From Acidobacteriota bacterium (lineage in GTDB: Bacteria > Acidobacteriota > Terriglobia > Acidiferrales > UBA7541), in assembly GCA_003223255.1 (NCBI GenBank), contig QHYJ01000105.1, forward strand, positions 1 through 37,548: a stretch of 37,548 nt of DNA, written 5' to 3'. The position numbers and the translations under genes are program-made. The notes under the pieces were generated by a model. The model made no database searches. It had not been told where the DNA came from and saw nothing but the letters and a program-made list of their open reading frames with translations. Positions 8,192-17,273 of this stretch are shown in pieces (position 1 is the first letter of the stretch; every line of letters begins with the position of its first letter).

Positions 8192-9685
8192 TTGAAGAGA
8201 ATCATAGCCACACTGGCGGCCCTCCTCTCGCCTTGCCTGGCTGCGGGACAGAAGGCCTCACCTCCATCACCCGCGCAGGTGGCACAAGCGGTGCGCGAGT
8301 ACCGAATGGAGAATGAGGACCGCATCGTACGCGAGTTAAGCGAATTTCTGGCGATTCCCAACGTTGCAAGCGACACACCGAACATCCAGAAAAATGCCGC
8401 ACATCTTGTCGAGATGTTGGAAGCGCGCGGAATCGAAACGCACCCGCTGCCCGTCACGGGACGCGGACCCGTGGTGTTCGGGAAGCTGATTTCAGCGGAA
8501 GCGAAGCGCACCGTGATTTTCTACGCCCACTATGATGGGCAGCCCGTCGATCCCACAGCTTGGACCGATGGTTCGCCATTCGAACCGGTGCTGCGCAGCG
8601 CGGCGATTGAAGCGGGAGGAAAACGAATCCCGTTTCCAGCGAGTGGCGCAGGGACGCGCAGCGTTTATAACGACGATTGGCGGATTTACGCGCGGTCGGC
8701 TTCCGATGATAAATCGCCCATTGTGGCGCTGCTCGCGGCGCTGGATGCGCTGCGGGTGAAAAGGATTCCGCTGGCGGTGAACCTCAAGGTGATCTTTGAG
8801 GGCGAGGAAGAGGCGGGTTCGCCAAATTTGCAGAAAACGCTGGAGCTGCACAAGAATCTGCTGGGCGCGGATCTGCTGGTGACGGCGGACGGTCCGGTGC
8901 ACCAGAGCGGACGGCCGCTGGTGTTCTTTGGCAACCGGGGCGACATAGGAATTGACCTCACGGTGTACGGTCCGGTGAGAGCGCTGCATAGCGGGCATTA
9001 CGGAAACTGGGCGCCAAATCCGGCGATGGAATTGTCGCGGCTGCTGGCGTCGATGAAGGACCCGGACGGGCATGTCCTGATTGACGGCTATTACGACGAC
9101 GTCACGCCGCTGGGCGAAGCGGAGAAGAGAGCGCTTGCGGAAATGCCCGATAACGATGCTGATCTGGAACGTGAATTGGGCATCGCAAAGCCGGAAGGCG
9201 GTGGCAAGAAGTTGGTGGAGCTGATTATGGAACCTTCGCTGAACATTCGCGGACTGCGTAGCGCGTATGTCGGCGTACAGGCGCAGAACGTTGTGCCAGA
9301 TAAGGCGGAAGCGTCTTTGGAAGCGCGTTTAGTGAAGGGCGAGGAGCCAAGGAAGAAGTTCGAACAGATCGCGACGTTCATCGGCAGGCAAGGATTCTTT
9401 GTGGTCGATCACGAGCCGGCCACGGAGGAGCGACGGGCGCATGAGCGAATCGCCAAAGTTGTGGACGTGGTGAAAGGTGCTGCGGGTAAGGACACGGTGA
9501 TCATGCCATCGACCGGGGGCAGCGTGCCGATGTACATTTTCGACGACTTGGGATTGCCGTGGGTGGGCGTGCCGATCGTGAATTACGATAATCACCAGCA
9601 CAGCTCGGATGAGAATTTGCGGCTGGGCCATTTTTGGCGCGGGATGGAGATTTACGGGGCAATTTTGGCGGATTTGAATTGGTAG
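8192..9685 (+). CDS. Exported M20 family dipeptidase
   Basis: I start at TTG 8192: GGAGA lies seven bases upstream and the product begins with a signal peptide (LKRIIATLAALLSPCLAAG). Longer in-frame starts run into trpD. The 497-residue product is an M20 metallopeptidase of the carnosinase/dipeptidase group. Metal-site segments are YAHYDGQPVD (His about 113), ARSASDDKSP (Asp about 172), FEGEEEAGS (catalytic Glu about 204) and VTADGP. The lid domain has GPVRALHSGHYGNWAPNP, and HQHSSDE near the C-terminus supplies the last ligand. It probably hydrolyses short peptides in the periplasm with two zinc ions. It follows trpD by 22 bases and may be co-transcribed, with no clear pathway link. Confidence 0.9.
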   Translation: MKRIIATLAALLSPCLAAGQKASPPSPAQVAQAVREYRMENEDRIVRELSEFLAIPNVASDTPNIQKNAAHLVEMLEARGIETHPLPVTGRGPVVFGKLISAEAKRTVIFYAHYDGQPVDPTAWTDGSPFEPVLRSAAIEAGGKRIPFPASGAGTRSVYNDDWRIYARSASDDKSPIVALLAALDALRVKRIPLAVNLKVIFEGEEEAGSPNLQKTLELHKNLLGADLLVTADGPVHQSGRPLVFFGNRGDIGIDLTVYGPVRALHSGHYGNWAPNPAMELSRLLASMKDPDGHVLIDGYYDDVTPLGEAEKRALAEMPDNDADLERELGIAKPEGGGKKLVELIMEPSLNIRGLRSAYVGVQAQNVVPDKAEASLEARLVKGEEPRKKFEQIATFIGRQGFFVVDHEPATEERRAHERIAKVVDVVKGAAGKDTVIMPSTGGSVPMYIFDDLGLPWVGVPIVNYDNHQHSSDENLRLGHFWRGMEIYGAILADLNW

Positions 9686-9743
9686 GAAGAAAACAAACGC
9701 GGAGACAGTAGAGAACGCAGAGAAGAGCGGAAATGCCTGCCAA

Positions 9744-10307
9744 TCAAAGAGAAAGAAAATTCCGAAGAAGCTGCTTGCCGGAATCGGTGAGGACGGATTC
9801 GGGGTGGAACTGCACGCCTTCGATCTTGTGGTGGCGGTGACGAAGGCCCATGATGATGCCATCATTGGTTTCGGCGGTGATGGAGAGCTCCCGCGGCAGA
9901 GATTTCCTTTCAACGATCAGAGAGTGGTAGCGCGTGGCGGTGAACGGATCGGGCAGCTTGCGGAAAATGTTCTTACCGTCGTGATGAATCTGGCTGGTCT
10001 TGCCGTGGAAAAGTTTTGGGGCGCGAATGATTTTTCCGCCAAAAGCGGCGCCGATGGCCTGGTGTCCGAGACAAACACCGAGGATGGGGAATTTTCCGGC
10101 GAGGCGTTCGATGAGTTCGACGGAGATGCCAGCTTCTTGAGGCGTGCAAGGACCCGGAGAAATCACAATGCGCTCGGGCTTGCGGCGTGCAATTTCCTCG
10201 ACGGTGATTTTGTCGTTGCGATGCACTTCGACGGTGCAACCAAGTTCGCCGAGATACTGCGCGAGGTTGTAGGTAAACGAGTCGTAGTTGTCCAGCAGCA
10301 GAATCAT
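9744..10307 (-). CDS. trpG: Anthranilate synthase glutaminase subunit (component II)
   Basis: The 187-residue protein is a class I glutamine amidotransferase of the TrpG/PabA group. It starts [19 protein letters not shown] and shows the oxyanion segment [12 protein letters not shown], the nucleophile elbow [10 protein letters not shown] (Cys79) and the catalytic pair in [10 protein letters not shown] (His168, Glu170). It supplies ammonia from glutamine to TrpE. The ATG at 10307 lies two bases past the trpE stop, and this placement removes a spurious long N-terminal extension. PabA can be hard to tell from TrpG and some bacteria share one subunit for both, so a dual role in folate synthesis is possible. 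Confidence 0.95.
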   Translation of the reverse strand: MILLLDNYDSFTYNLAQYLGELGCTVEVHRNDKITVEEIARRKPERIVISPGPCTPQEAGISVELIERLAGKFPILGVCLGHQAIGAAFGGKIIRAPKLFHGKTSQIHHDGKNIFRKLPDPFTATRYHSLIVERKSLPRELSITAETNDGIIMGLRHRHHKIEGVQFHPESVLTDSGKQLLRNFLSL

Positions 10308-10309
10308 CG

Positions 10310-11809
10310 TTACTTCCCTGGCCCCCTTCCCCGTGCCGCTGCTTCCAAGGCCGTCAACAAAGCCTTGGATTTGTTGACGCTCTCTTGATGTTCGCCCTCT
10401 GGCGTGGAATCCGCAACTATGCCGCCACCTGCCTGGACGTAGGCCACACCATTTTTCACCACCATCGTGCGGAGCGCGATGCAGGAATCGAGGTTGCCTG
10501 CAAAATCGAGGTAAAGAATACCGCCGGCGTAAATGCCGCGGCGAGTGCGCTCGAGTTCCTCGATGATTTCCATGGCGCGCACTTTGGGTGCGCCGGAAAC
10601 GGTCCCTGCCGGAAAGCAAGCCATCAAGGCGTCAAAGCAATCGACATCCTCGCGTAGGCGACCGCGCAGGCTTGAAACAATATGCATGACGTGCGAGTAG
10701 CGCTCGACGGTAAGGAGCTTCTCTACTTTCACCGTGCCGTACTCGCAGACGCGGCCGAGGTCGTTGCGGCCGAGATCGACGAGCATGATGTGCTCGGCGC
10801 GTTCTTTTTCACTGGCGAGCATTTCACGCTCGAGGCGCTGATCTTCGGCTTCATCTTTGCCGCGCGGCCGCGTGCCAGCGATGGGCCTGTAGAAAACGTC
10901 GCGGCCCTGCACCTTGACGAGCATCTCCGGTGAGCTGCCGACGACGGCAACGTCATTGAGTTGAAGACAGAAAAGATAGGGCGAGGGATTCAGCGCGCGC
11001 AACTGGCGATAGACTTCAAACGGATTCGCTTGTGTTTTTACGGAAAAACGCTGGCTCAACACAACCTGGAAAATGTCGCCCGCGCGGATGTATTGCTTGG
11101 CCTTGCGAACGACGTCCAGGTATTCCGGGCGGTGGAAATTCGAACTAACTTTCACGGACGCGCGTTTGGAAGGTTTTGAAGGCATCGTCGGGCGCTCCGC
11201 GGCAACTGGTAGTTCGAGAAGCTGGCGCGTTTTCTTGATTTCGCGGACCGCCGCGTCATATTTCGCGCGCAGGCTGCCATGGCCCTCGGTGAAAACGTTG
11301 CGGACAATCCACAAGCGGTGCTGGACGTGATCGAATGCGATGAGGCCGTGATAGAACATCAGCACCGCATCGTAAAGACCGATCTCGTCGCGCAAGCGTT
11401 TGGGTAAACGCTCGATGAGGCGCACCATGTCGTAACTGAAGTAGCCGATGGCGCCGGCGATCAGCGGCGGCAGGCAGGGAAGCCGCACGGGGCGGAAACG
11501 CTCGACGCGCTCCCGGAGGAAAGAGATGGGATCGCGCTCTTCCCAGATGATGCGGTCGCGGCTTTCCAGGACGCAAGCGCCGTTCCCATAGCGGAAAACT
11601 TCCTCGGGATGAGCACCGGCAAAAGTATAGCGGGCGATTTTTTCACCGCCCTCAACACTTTCCAGGAGAAAGGAGTAGCGCGCACTTTGCGCGATGCGCA
11701 GGTAGGCACTGACCGGCGTGAGCAGGTCCGCGGAAAATACGTCGTACACCGGGAGGAGATTTCCCTGTTTCGCGAGGCGCTGGAACTCTTGGAAGTCTGG
11801 CTGAATCAT
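10310..11809 (-). CDS. trpE: Anthranilate synthase component I
   Basis: The 499-residue protein has the N-terminal allosteric domain with the LLES tryptophan-binding motif (residues about 48-51), expected for feedback-inhibited TrpE and against a PabB assignment. The chorismate-binding domain has [49 protein letters not shown] and [15 protein letters not shown]. It converts chorismate and ammonia to anthranilate. It is the first gene of trpE-trpG, which is followed by a convergent plus-strand gene. The aroDE gene ends 102 bases upstream on the same strand. Confidence 0.96.
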   Translation of the reverse strand: MIQPDFQEFQRLAKQGNLLPVYDVFSADLLTPVSAYLRIAQSARYSFLLESVEGGEKIARYTFAGAHPEEVFRYGNGACVLESRDRIIWEERDPISFLRERVERFRPVRLPCLPPLIAGAIGYFSYDMVRLIERLPKRLRDEIGLYDAVLMFYHGLIAFDHVQHRLWIVRNVFTEGHGSLRAKYDAAVREIKKTRQLLELPVAAERPTMPSKPSKRASVKVSSNFHRPEYLDVVRKAKQYIRAGDIFQVVLSQRFSVKTQANPFEVYRQLRALNPSPYLFCLQLNDVAVVGSSPEMLVKVQGRDVFYRPIAGTRPRGKDEAEDQRLEREMLASEKERAEHIMLVDLGRNDLGRVCEYGTVKVEKLLTVERYSHVMHIVSSLRGRLREDVDCFDALMACFPAGTVSGAPKVRAMEIIEELERTRRGIYAGGILYLDFAGNLDSCIALRTMVVKNGVAYVQAGGGIVADSTPEGEHQESVNKSKALLTALEAAARGRGPGK

Positions 11810-11911
11810 GGATGAAAGAGTCTACGGCCCGGCATCGAAACCCCAAAGTAGAAATAACGTTTGCTTAATAAGCGTGATTGGCGACTTTTTGCCGCGTCAA
11901 AGGAAGAGAAA

Positions 11912-13414
11912 TTAAGAACGCCATCGCAGGGCGGAAAGGACAGCGCGGCGCATGACAGCTTCAGGAGCGCGCTTGCCGGTCCAGATTTCCCATTGCGCGA
12001 AGCCTTGCGCCAGAAACATGTTCACCCCGGACACCGTGGCCATCCCCTTTTGCGCCGCAATCTCCAAGAGCTTGGTTCTCTCGGGGCGGTAAATGAGATC
12101 CATGACGATGCGACATTGTAACTCACGAGCCGACAAAGGGGAAATGCCTTCGTGAGGATGCATGCCGATGGGTGTGGCGTTTAAGAGGGCGTCAAAGGAT
12201 TCCTTACATAGCGCGCGTCGAGAAACCACTTCCCCGCCAGCCGCGCGCGCCAATTCTCTCGCAGCGCTTTCGCGGCGGGCGCAGATAAAGACCTGCGCTC
12301 CGGCTCGCGAGAGAGCGAACGCGGCGGCTCTTGCTGAACCGCCAGCTCCGAAGATCAGCACCCGGCTGCCTTGAATGCGCAGTTTCTTTTGCAGCGCGCG
12401 CAATATGCCGACATAATCCGTGTTGCAACCATACAACGAGCCATCCCGCCGCACCACCACGGTGTTGACTGCGCCAATCTCAGCGGCCAATGGCTCGCAT
12501 TCTTTCAAATGTCTCAAGATGGTCTGCTTGTGCGGAATGGTGACGCTGAATCCGCAGATTCCAAATTCGGAGATGGCTTTCAGGAAATCGCCGAGTTGAT
12601 GCACCAGAAAGGGAAGGTAAACGGCATTCATGTGACGCGCCACAAACCCTGTGTTGTGCAACAGCGGTGAGAGCGAGTGGCCGATGGGATGGCCAATCAC
12701 GCCATAAACCCGCGTCCCTCGCGTAAGCAAGTGCGCGCGGTAGAGCTCAAGCACTTCCTCGAGAGAAACCTGGCCGGGCCCCGTCGCCTCCGCAACCGGC
12801 GCATAGGCGAGTTCGCTGCCTTCGCGCAGGGCCAGAAGACGCGCAGGCAGCCCTACGTCTCCCATGGGTACAGCCACAAAGTTTCGGGAGCCCCGGGCCA
12901 ACTTCAAAAGGCGAACGCTGTCGGCGATGGTCTTGGCCTGAGCTGCAATCTTCACGGCATCTACCAGACCATGCCGCGCGACGACGATGTTTCGAGGCAG
13001 GTTTGGGGTGCGTTCAAAATCATGAATCGAGAGCAGGATCCGAGGGGGCACGGGATAGGCGCGCAGGAACCCTTCCGGCAGCTCGCAGAAAGTTTCCATC
13101 TCGATATCGCACCACTCGCAGCCCGCGTCCCGGGCCTGGGTGAGCCAGTAGAGTTGGCGGGCGATATCTCCTGTGAATCTGCCGCCCCCCTCTTTGCGGC
13201 GGCAAGTGGCAAGGAAAGTGGCGCTTGCGGACTTGTGCTTCTTCAGCCAGCACAGGAATTGGGCACGCTCGGCATCGCTTTTCAGCCAATCGAGGCGTGC
13301 TTCGACGGTCCGCGCGCTTCGCAGAGCCGTCCGCACTTGGCGGGACATTTCCGCCGCCGTCGACGCCGCTGCGACCGCACAAATCCGCCGGATTCCCCAG
13401 CCAAAGAGAGCCAA
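11912..13414 (-). CDS. aroDE: Bifunctional 3-dehydroquinate dehydratase (type I) / shikimate dehydrogenase
   Basis: The 500-residue fusion covers two successive shikimate pathway steps. Residues 1-230 are a type I dehydroquinase: Glu39 in VEARLDWL, His131 in LLSIHDFERT and the Schiff-base Lys155 in VDAVKIAAQ. Residues 234-500 are shikimate dehydrogenase: GVIGHPIGHSLSPLLHN, FSVTIPHK with the catalytic Lys, GCNTDYVG, and the NADP loop IFGAGGSARAAAFAL. I use TTG 13414 as start because the next in-frame ATG (residue 23) would delete the first beta strand (ICAVAAA). The run of G before TTG is a poor but possible ribosome site. The fusion is best known from plants and chlamydiae and occurs in several bacterial phyla. 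Confidence 0.93.
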   Translation of the reverse strand: MALFGWGIRRICAVAAASTAAEMSRQVRTALRSARTVEARLDWLKSDAERAQFLCWLKKHKSASATFLATCRRKEGGGRFTGDIARQLYWLTQARDAGCEWCDIEMETFCELPEGFLRAYPVPPRILLSIHDFERTPNLPRNIVVARHGLVDAVKIAAQAKTIADSVRLLKLARGSRNFVAVPMGDVGLPARLLALREGSELAYAPVAEATGPGQVSLEEVLELYRAHLLTRGTRVYGVIGHPIGHSLSPLLHNTGFVARHMNAVYLPFLVHQLGDFLKAISEFGICGFSVTIPHKQTILRHLKECEPLAAEIGAVNTVVVRRDGSLYGCNTDYVGILRALQKKLRIQGSRVLIFGAGGSARAAAFALSRAGAQVFICARRESAARELARAAGGEVVSRRALCKESFDALLNATPIGMHPHEGISPLSARELQCRIVMDLIYRPERTKLLEIAAQKGMATVSGVNMFLAQGFAQWEIWTGKRAPEAVMRRAVLSALRWRS

Positions 13415-13563
13415 CCCCCCACCCCAAGCTGCAAGCTACTGAAAAGACAGCTTCTAGTACCCGTCCAACTCATCCAAGAGCGGTTCCATTCGATTCCGTC
13501 CCTAGGCAATCAGACGGTTTCCGAGGCTTCCCAAAAAGCAAAAACCAAGGAGATGTAAAGCAA

Positions 13564-13606
13564 CCCTCGGCTAGCGGTTGACGCCGAGGGCGCGCCTTGA
13601 TAGTTT
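13564..13606 (+). promoter_or_regulatory. Promoter overlapping a perfect hairpin
   Basis: CCCTCGGC (13564-13571) and GCCGAGGG (13583-13590) form a perfect eight-base stem with an 11-base loop. Embedded in it is TTGACG (13578-13583), followed after 17 bases by TAGTTT (13601-13606), a reasonable sigma-70 promoter for the gene starting at 13664. Because the -35 box lies in the loop and right arm, the palindrome could be an operator. Confidence 0.45.
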
Positions 13607-13663
13607 CGCTTAGAAACGTCCTCACACGGCCAGTTGGGCGTGTCTTCGAAGGAGTCTTGGAAA

Positions 13664-14539
13664 ATGCGCACGAGAATAGCGGCTTTGTCCCTGATGGCGA
13701 TGCTAGGTGCAGCGGCGGTTTCGGCACAAGAAATTCGGACCGCTCCGAAGGTAATCACCGCGCCCGACTACAACATGGTCAACTGCTCGGGTTTTGTGAC
13801 GGACCAAAAAGTCTCCGAGGAATTCCGGCTCGTCTCCGGGGAGCAATCGAATTATAAGCTGACCTTTACCGGTGGCGACTATGTGTATATCAACCGCGGA
13901 CAGGACAAGGGCGTCCGTGTGGGCGACCGGTTTTTTGTAGTGAGAGCGGATGATTACGTCGGCAGAACGCAGTGGTTCAAGTGGCAGGACAAGTTGATGA
14001 GGGCTATGGGCACCCAGTATATCGATGCGGGGCAAGTTCGCGTGGTCAACGTCCAGCCGAAAGTTGCCATCGCCCAGATCATCTTCTCCTGCGACTATAT
14101 GCAACGCGGAGACATTGTTCTGCCTTACCAGGAACGCCCGATTCCACCTTTCAAGGAAGCCGCTACTTTTGATCATTTTGCGCCGGTGAGCGGCAAGCCT
14201 ATGGCGATGGTCGTCGCTGGAAAGGACCATTCCGCGGCCTTGGGAAAGAACAGCACGGTATACATAAACTTGGGCTCCAACCAAGGCGTCAAGTTTGGCG
14301 ACTATTTCCGCATCTTCCGCTATCAGGGCTCGACGGCCGAGACTGTGCCGCAAACCAAGGACTATCAATTCACAATGTACGGGTTTGGGAGTGCGCCGCA
14401 GCGTTATAGTTGGAACGACTTGCCCCGCGAGATCCTTGGCGAGGGCATCGTGTTCAGTGTCAGCCGCAACTCGTCCACGGTGATGATCACGGTCAGTTCC
14501 TCTGAGATTTACGCCGGGGACTACGTCGAAATCGAGTAA
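13664..14539 (+). CDS. Exported protein with two beta repeats, function unknown
   Basis: The 291-residue protein starts at ATG 13664, with AAGGAG about nine bases upstream, and has a signal peptide (MRTRIAALSLMAMLGAAAVSA). Two related modules follow. The first has DYVYINRGQDKGVRVGDRFFVVR and then GQVRVVNVQPKVAIAQIIFS...GDIVLPY. The second has STVYINLGSNQGVKFGDYFRIFR and then EGIVFSVSRNSSTVMITVSSS...GDYVEIE. The pattern (strand, N/D-x-G-x-x-x-G-V-x-x-G-D, then a strand with bound residues and G-D at the end) recalls the C-terminal domain of flagellar protein FlgT and similar small beta barrels. No flagellar genes are nearby, so I assign no function. It is monocistronic, with its own promoter and terminator. 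Confidence 0.8.
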   Translation: MRTRIAALSLMAMLGAAAVSAQEIRTAPKVITAPDYNMVNCSGFVTDQKVSEEFRLVSGEQSNYKLTFTGGDYVYINRGQDKGVRVGDRFFVVRADDYVGRTQWFKWQDKLMRAMGTQYIDAGQVRVVNVQPKVAIAQIIFSCDYMQRGDIVLPYQERPIPPFKEAATFDHFAPVSGKPMAMVVAGKDHSAALGKNSTVYINLGSNQGVKFGDYFRIFRYQGSTAETVPQTKDYQFTMYGFGSAPQRYSWNDLPREILGEGIVFSVSRNSSTVMITVSSSEIYAGDYVEIE

Positions 14540-14567
14540 AAACCCAACAACTCGGCGAATGGTTCAG

Positions 14568-14598
14568 GCCCGCGTGTCTTTCCCGCGCGGGCTTTTTT
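14568..14598 (+). terminator. Rho-independent terminator
   Basis: A nine-base-pair GC-rich stem (14568-14576 with 14584-14592, one wobble pair) with a seven-base loop is followed by six T (14593-14598). It ends the gene that stops at 14539 and lies 47 bases before the stop of the convergent AMMECR1 gene. Confidence 0.88.
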
Positions 14599-14645
14599 CA
14601 TACGAGTCCCCCGGCAACAAGGGGCGCTCGCGGAACGAGGAAGGA

Positions 14646-15209
14646 TCAGCCTTTCCTGGAAGATGAAGTCTCCGAAAAAACCTCGCAGGTAAATCCATAA
14701 ATGCGCGTTTCCGGGTCTTTCCACGCGTCTCGCGTCAAGCCGGCCTTTCTGGAAGTTTCCTCGAGAAATTGTTCACGAGTCAACCGATGTTCGATGGCCA
14801 CCTTTGGCAGAAGCAAGCCACGCTGTGCGTGATTAACGATCAAGAGTCCGTGGCGTCCGAGTTCGACAGCTTCTGGAAGAATTGGCTCCAAAGGGGAAAG
14901 CAAGGATATCTCGATGCTCATCTCCTCGAGTTGGGACGCTTTCAAGGGTGAGAATCGAGGGTCCTCCAAGGCGGCGCTAACTGCACACCGCACGATGGCC
15001 TCTCCCAAGGATTCACCAGGTTCGGTCACGCCGATGCATCCCTGCAGGTTTCCCCGCACGTGAAGGGTGACAAACACACCCGCGCGCTGGGAGAAAATTC
15101 CTTCGCGCGGGATTACGTCGGGGAGTTTGCGGTGCAGGACGGCATCGCGAATCGCCTGGCGGGCCAATTCCAGCGCGGCTCGCTGGTCCGCTTCAGAGAG
15201 GCACGGCAT
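14646..15209 (-). CDS. amrA: AMMECR1 domain protein (AmmeMemoRadiSam system protein A)
   Basis: The 187-residue protein (start MPCLSEADQRAALEL at 15209) carries the AMMECR1 domain. The signature LQGCIGVTEPGESLGEAIVRCAVSAALEDPRFSPL is spread over residues about 58-95, with ISLLSPLEPI and the HGLLIV...GLLLPKVAIEH segment after it. The domain occurs in the AmmeMemoRadiSam set together with Memo and radical SAM proteins; its biochemical role is unsettled. Neither partner gene is next to it here. It overlaps the end of pgsA by 17 bases, so it is probably translated from the pgsA transcript. A longer in-frame start exists but adds unrelated residues. Confidence 0.85.
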   Translation of the reverse strand: MPCLSEADQRAALELARQAIRDAVLHRKLPDVIPREGIFSQRAGVFVTLHVRGNLQGCIGVTEPGESLGEAIVRCAVSAALEDPRFSPLKASQLEEMSIEISLLSPLEPILPEAVELGRHGLLIVNHAQRGLLLPKVAIEHRLTREQFLEETSRKAGLTRDAWKDPETRIYGFTCEVFSETSSSRKG

Positions 15210-15819
15210 CCTGAGGCTTCTTGCGGGCTTCGAGCATGCGCAACTTGCGCCGTTGCTTGATACTATCGTCAACGTGGCTCCAGAAACGCAGGAAATACTG
15301 CGCGGCAGACACCAGTGCGCTAATTACCACCAGCCACATGAGGGCCAGACCCAAAAGGTTAAGCGATGGGTGCCTGGCAGCTACGATCACGATCGCCACC
15401 GCGCACACCTGCAGGACCATTTTTGTTTTGCCGAGAGTGGATGCCTCAATCGTAAACCCTTCCGCGGAGGCAATGTTTCGCAGGCCTAGGACGGTGAATT
15501 CACGACCAATGATGATCACCACCATCCAGGCATTGACAAGGTGCATGTCCACGAGGGCGATGAACGCTGCGGAAATCAGCAGTTTGTCGGCGATAGGGTC
15601 GAGAAGAATGCCCAGCGTGGTCACTTGCAGGCGCCTGCGAGCCAAGTACCCATCCGCCCAGTCCGTTGCCGCTGCCAGCAGCAGGATCAGCACTCCCCAG
15701 ACTTCGAAATGGATGGTGAAGCCGAACATCTCCACCGTCGGGCTGCGCGTAAGGAGAATCACGATGAGCACGGGAACGAAGAATATACGCAGCAACGTCA
15801 GTGAATTCGGAAGATTCAT
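15193..15819 (-). CDS. pgsA: CDP-diacylglycerol-glycerol-3-phosphate 3-phosphatidyltransferase
   Basis: The 208-residue integral membrane protein begins MNLPNSLTLLRIFFVPVL and carries the CDP-alcohol phosphatidyltransferase signature D53-W-A-D-G-Y-x-A-R...G70...D74...D78. Several hydrophobic helices follow. It makes phosphatidylglycerol phosphate from CDP-diacylglycerol and glycerol-3-phosphate, the committed step to phosphatidylglycerol and cardiolipin. NSLTLLR and the helix pattern favour PgsA over phosphatidylserine synthase. It has a near-consensus promoter just upstream and is followed by the overlapping AMMECR1 gene. Confidence 0.94.
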   Translation of the reverse strand: MNLPNSLTLLRIFFVPVLIVILLTRSPTVEMFGFTIHFEVWGVLILLLAAATDWADGYLARRRLQVTTLGILLDPIADKLLISAAFIALVDMHLVNAWMVVIIIGREFTVLGLRNIASAEGFTIEASTLGKTKMVLQVCAVAIVIVAARHPSLNLLGLALMWLVVISALVSAAQYFLRFWSHVDDSIKQRRKLRMLEARKKPQDAVPL

Positions 15820-15869
15820 GGGCGAATGAGGGCGAGGCGCAGCCCCGCGGCTTCAGCCACCCCAGTTTC

Positions 15870-15898
15870 ACTATAGACTTCGGCAAAAGAGGCGTCAA
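15870..15898 (-). promoter_or_regulatory. Sigma-70 promoter for pgsA
   Basis: On the minus strand TTGACG (15898-15893) and TATAGT (15875-15870) are separated by exactly 17 bases, a near-consensus vegetative promoter about 50 bases before the pgsA ATG. The insertion sequence begins only about nine bases upstream of the -35 box. Confidence 0.7.
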
Positions 15899-15906
15899 CA
15901 CGTCCA

Positions 15907-15932
15907 GGTACCTGCGGTACCTGCGTACCTGC
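15907..15932. repeat. Three tandem GTACCTGC units at the IS left end
   Basis: Two copies of GGTACCTGC (15907-15915, 15916-15924) are followed directly by GTACCTGC (15925-15932). The last units resemble the inverse of the right flank of the transposase gene (GGTATCTAGTACCT, read inward from 16890), so the repeat may contain a partly duplicated terminal inverted repeat. Confidence 0.5.
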
Positions 15933-15949
15933 CAAGGCGATGCGAGATC

Positions 15950-16878
15950 TTGAATTGTCTATGCCAAACCTGGCCATGGGGCGCCCTCCTGGCATCGACG
16001 GGGATGGCCAACCGAAGAATCGCCCAAGAACTGGAGACCAGTCGCCCGACGGTGATCCTCTGGCGGCAACGGTTCCAGGAGGGCGGGCCAGCAGCGCTGG
16101 TCGAGGATGCCCCCGGCCGCGGTCGGAAGCCGCAGATTACGACTCAGAAGATCAAGCAAATCGTCGAGGCCACGCTGCAGAGCAAGCCCAGGCGGCGACC
16201 CACTGGAGCGTACGGACCATGGCCGCGGCGCAAGGAGTGAGTCCGGCCACGGTGCAACGCATCTGGGATGCCCATGGCCTGGAACCGCATCGGACCGGAA
16301 ATTTCAAGCTCTCGCGGGACAAACGCTTCGTGGAGAAGTTGACCGATGTGGTGGGTCTGTATCTGAATCCTCCGGACAAGGCCTTGGTGCGATGCGTTGA
16401 TGAAAAAAGCCAGATGCAAGCCCTGGATCGCGCGCAACCGGGACTACCGATGAAGAAGGGCCGATGCGGAACCATGACACAGGACTATAAGCGCCACGGA
16501 ACCACCACGCTGTTCGCGGCACTGAACGTTCTCGAAGGGACGGTGGTCGGCGAGTGCATGCCACGCCACCGCCATCAGGAGTTTCTGCGATTCTTGCGGC
16601 GACTGGACCATGAGTTTCCCCCGGACTTGGATCTGCATCTGATCCTGGATAACTATGGGACGCACAAGGGGACGCACAAGCATCCCAAAGTGAAGAACTG
16701 GCTGGCCAAACACCGCCGCTTTCAACTGCACTTCACGCCCACCAGTTCCTCCTGGCTCAATCTCGTGGAGCGCTGGTTTGGCAAGCTCACGGACAAACGC
16801 ATTCGCCGTGGGACTTTCTTCAGTGTGAAGGAATTGAGACGGGCGATCGAAGAGTATCTTTTAGAGACCGCCCACTAG
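15950..16878 (+). pseudogene. IS630 family transposase, frameshifted and N-terminally degraded
   Basis: The N-terminal helix-turn-helix part ([20 protein letters not shown], then [20 protein letters not shown]) reads in one frame up to about 16190. The rest ([20 protein letters not shown] onward) reads in the -1 frame. The expected joint SKP-x-A-ATHWS implies that one base is missing near 16188-16195. The catalytic DDE residues are all visible in the second part: Asp in [15 protein letters not shown], Asp in [10 protein letters not shown], and Glu in [18 protein letters not shown]. The usual first 30-40 residues of the family are not recognisable before ASTGMANRR. No slippery heptamer is seen at the shift, so I favour inactivation over programmed frameshifting. 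Confidence 0.8.
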
Positions 16879-16892
16879 GTACTAGATACCGG

Positions 16893-17093
16893 GTGGTTAA
16901 CGGCTCCGTTGTGTTGAATGAGGATGAACTTTTGCCGAACGGGTTAAGGAAATTGCTGCAAGACTGTGCAAATTTGCTGGGGAGGGACAACGACGACGAA
17001 GAGCAAGAATTAGCACTGTTGGCGGAGATGAACACCGATAACTCCTTGCATGTCATTAGGTTACTGACTGGCAAGAAAGCGGACCCCCGGTGA
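16893..17093 (+). CDS. Small acidic hypothetical protein, possibly a gene remnant
   Basis: A 66-codon frame from GTG 16893 encodes an acidic, helix-prone peptide (VVLNEDELLPNGLRKLLQDC, then ANLLGRDNDDEEQELALLAE). I see no Shine-Dalgarno, and the frame stays open upstream into the insertion sequence, so it may be the 3' part of a gene cut by the IS. It matches no family I know. Bases 17094-17273, between it and the next gene, show nothing recognisable. Confidence 0.3.
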   Translation: MVNGSVVLNEDELLPNGLRKLLQDCANLLGRDNDDEEQELALLAEMNTDNSLHVIRLLTGKKADPR

Positions 17094-17273
17094 CCTTGCG
17101 AGCATACGGGTTTCCGCCGCAAACTTGGAATTGTAGTTTCCACAACGTTTTCCACAGGCCGTCCTGATCCCAGGGCGCTTAGGCGCCCGCGCTCCAAGTG
17201 CCCCAAAATGAACGACTAACGCGATTTTGAGCTGTTTACTCTGATGTTTATTTATCAAAAGGCGGCAAGGGCG

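Larger units (their letters stand above)
15907..16890 (+). mobile_element. IS630-type insertion sequence, degraded
   Basis: The segment carries one frameshifted IS630-type transposase gene. Its tentative ends are imperfect inverted repeats: GGTACCTGCGTACCT on the left and, inverted from 16890, GGTATCTAGTACCT on the right, about 14 of 16 positions alike with one gap. IS630 elements duplicate a TA at the target, and I cannot settle the exact ends because TA steps occur inside both repeats. The element sits directly upstream of the pgsA promoter. Confidence 0.65.

Noticed and set aside
12677-13558. Plus-strand open frame of 293 codons
   Set aside because: It is antisense to aroDE, whose motifs and catalytic residues are complete in the other strand.
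16180-16200. Programmed -1 frameshifting in the IS630 transposase
   Set aside because: No run of A or slippery heptamer is present at the joint, and the N-terminus is also degraded, so inactivation is simpler.
16820-17206. Minus-strand open frame of 128 codons across the IS right end
   Set aside because: It is serine-rich, antisense to the transposase end and the small acidic ORF, with no recognisable domain.
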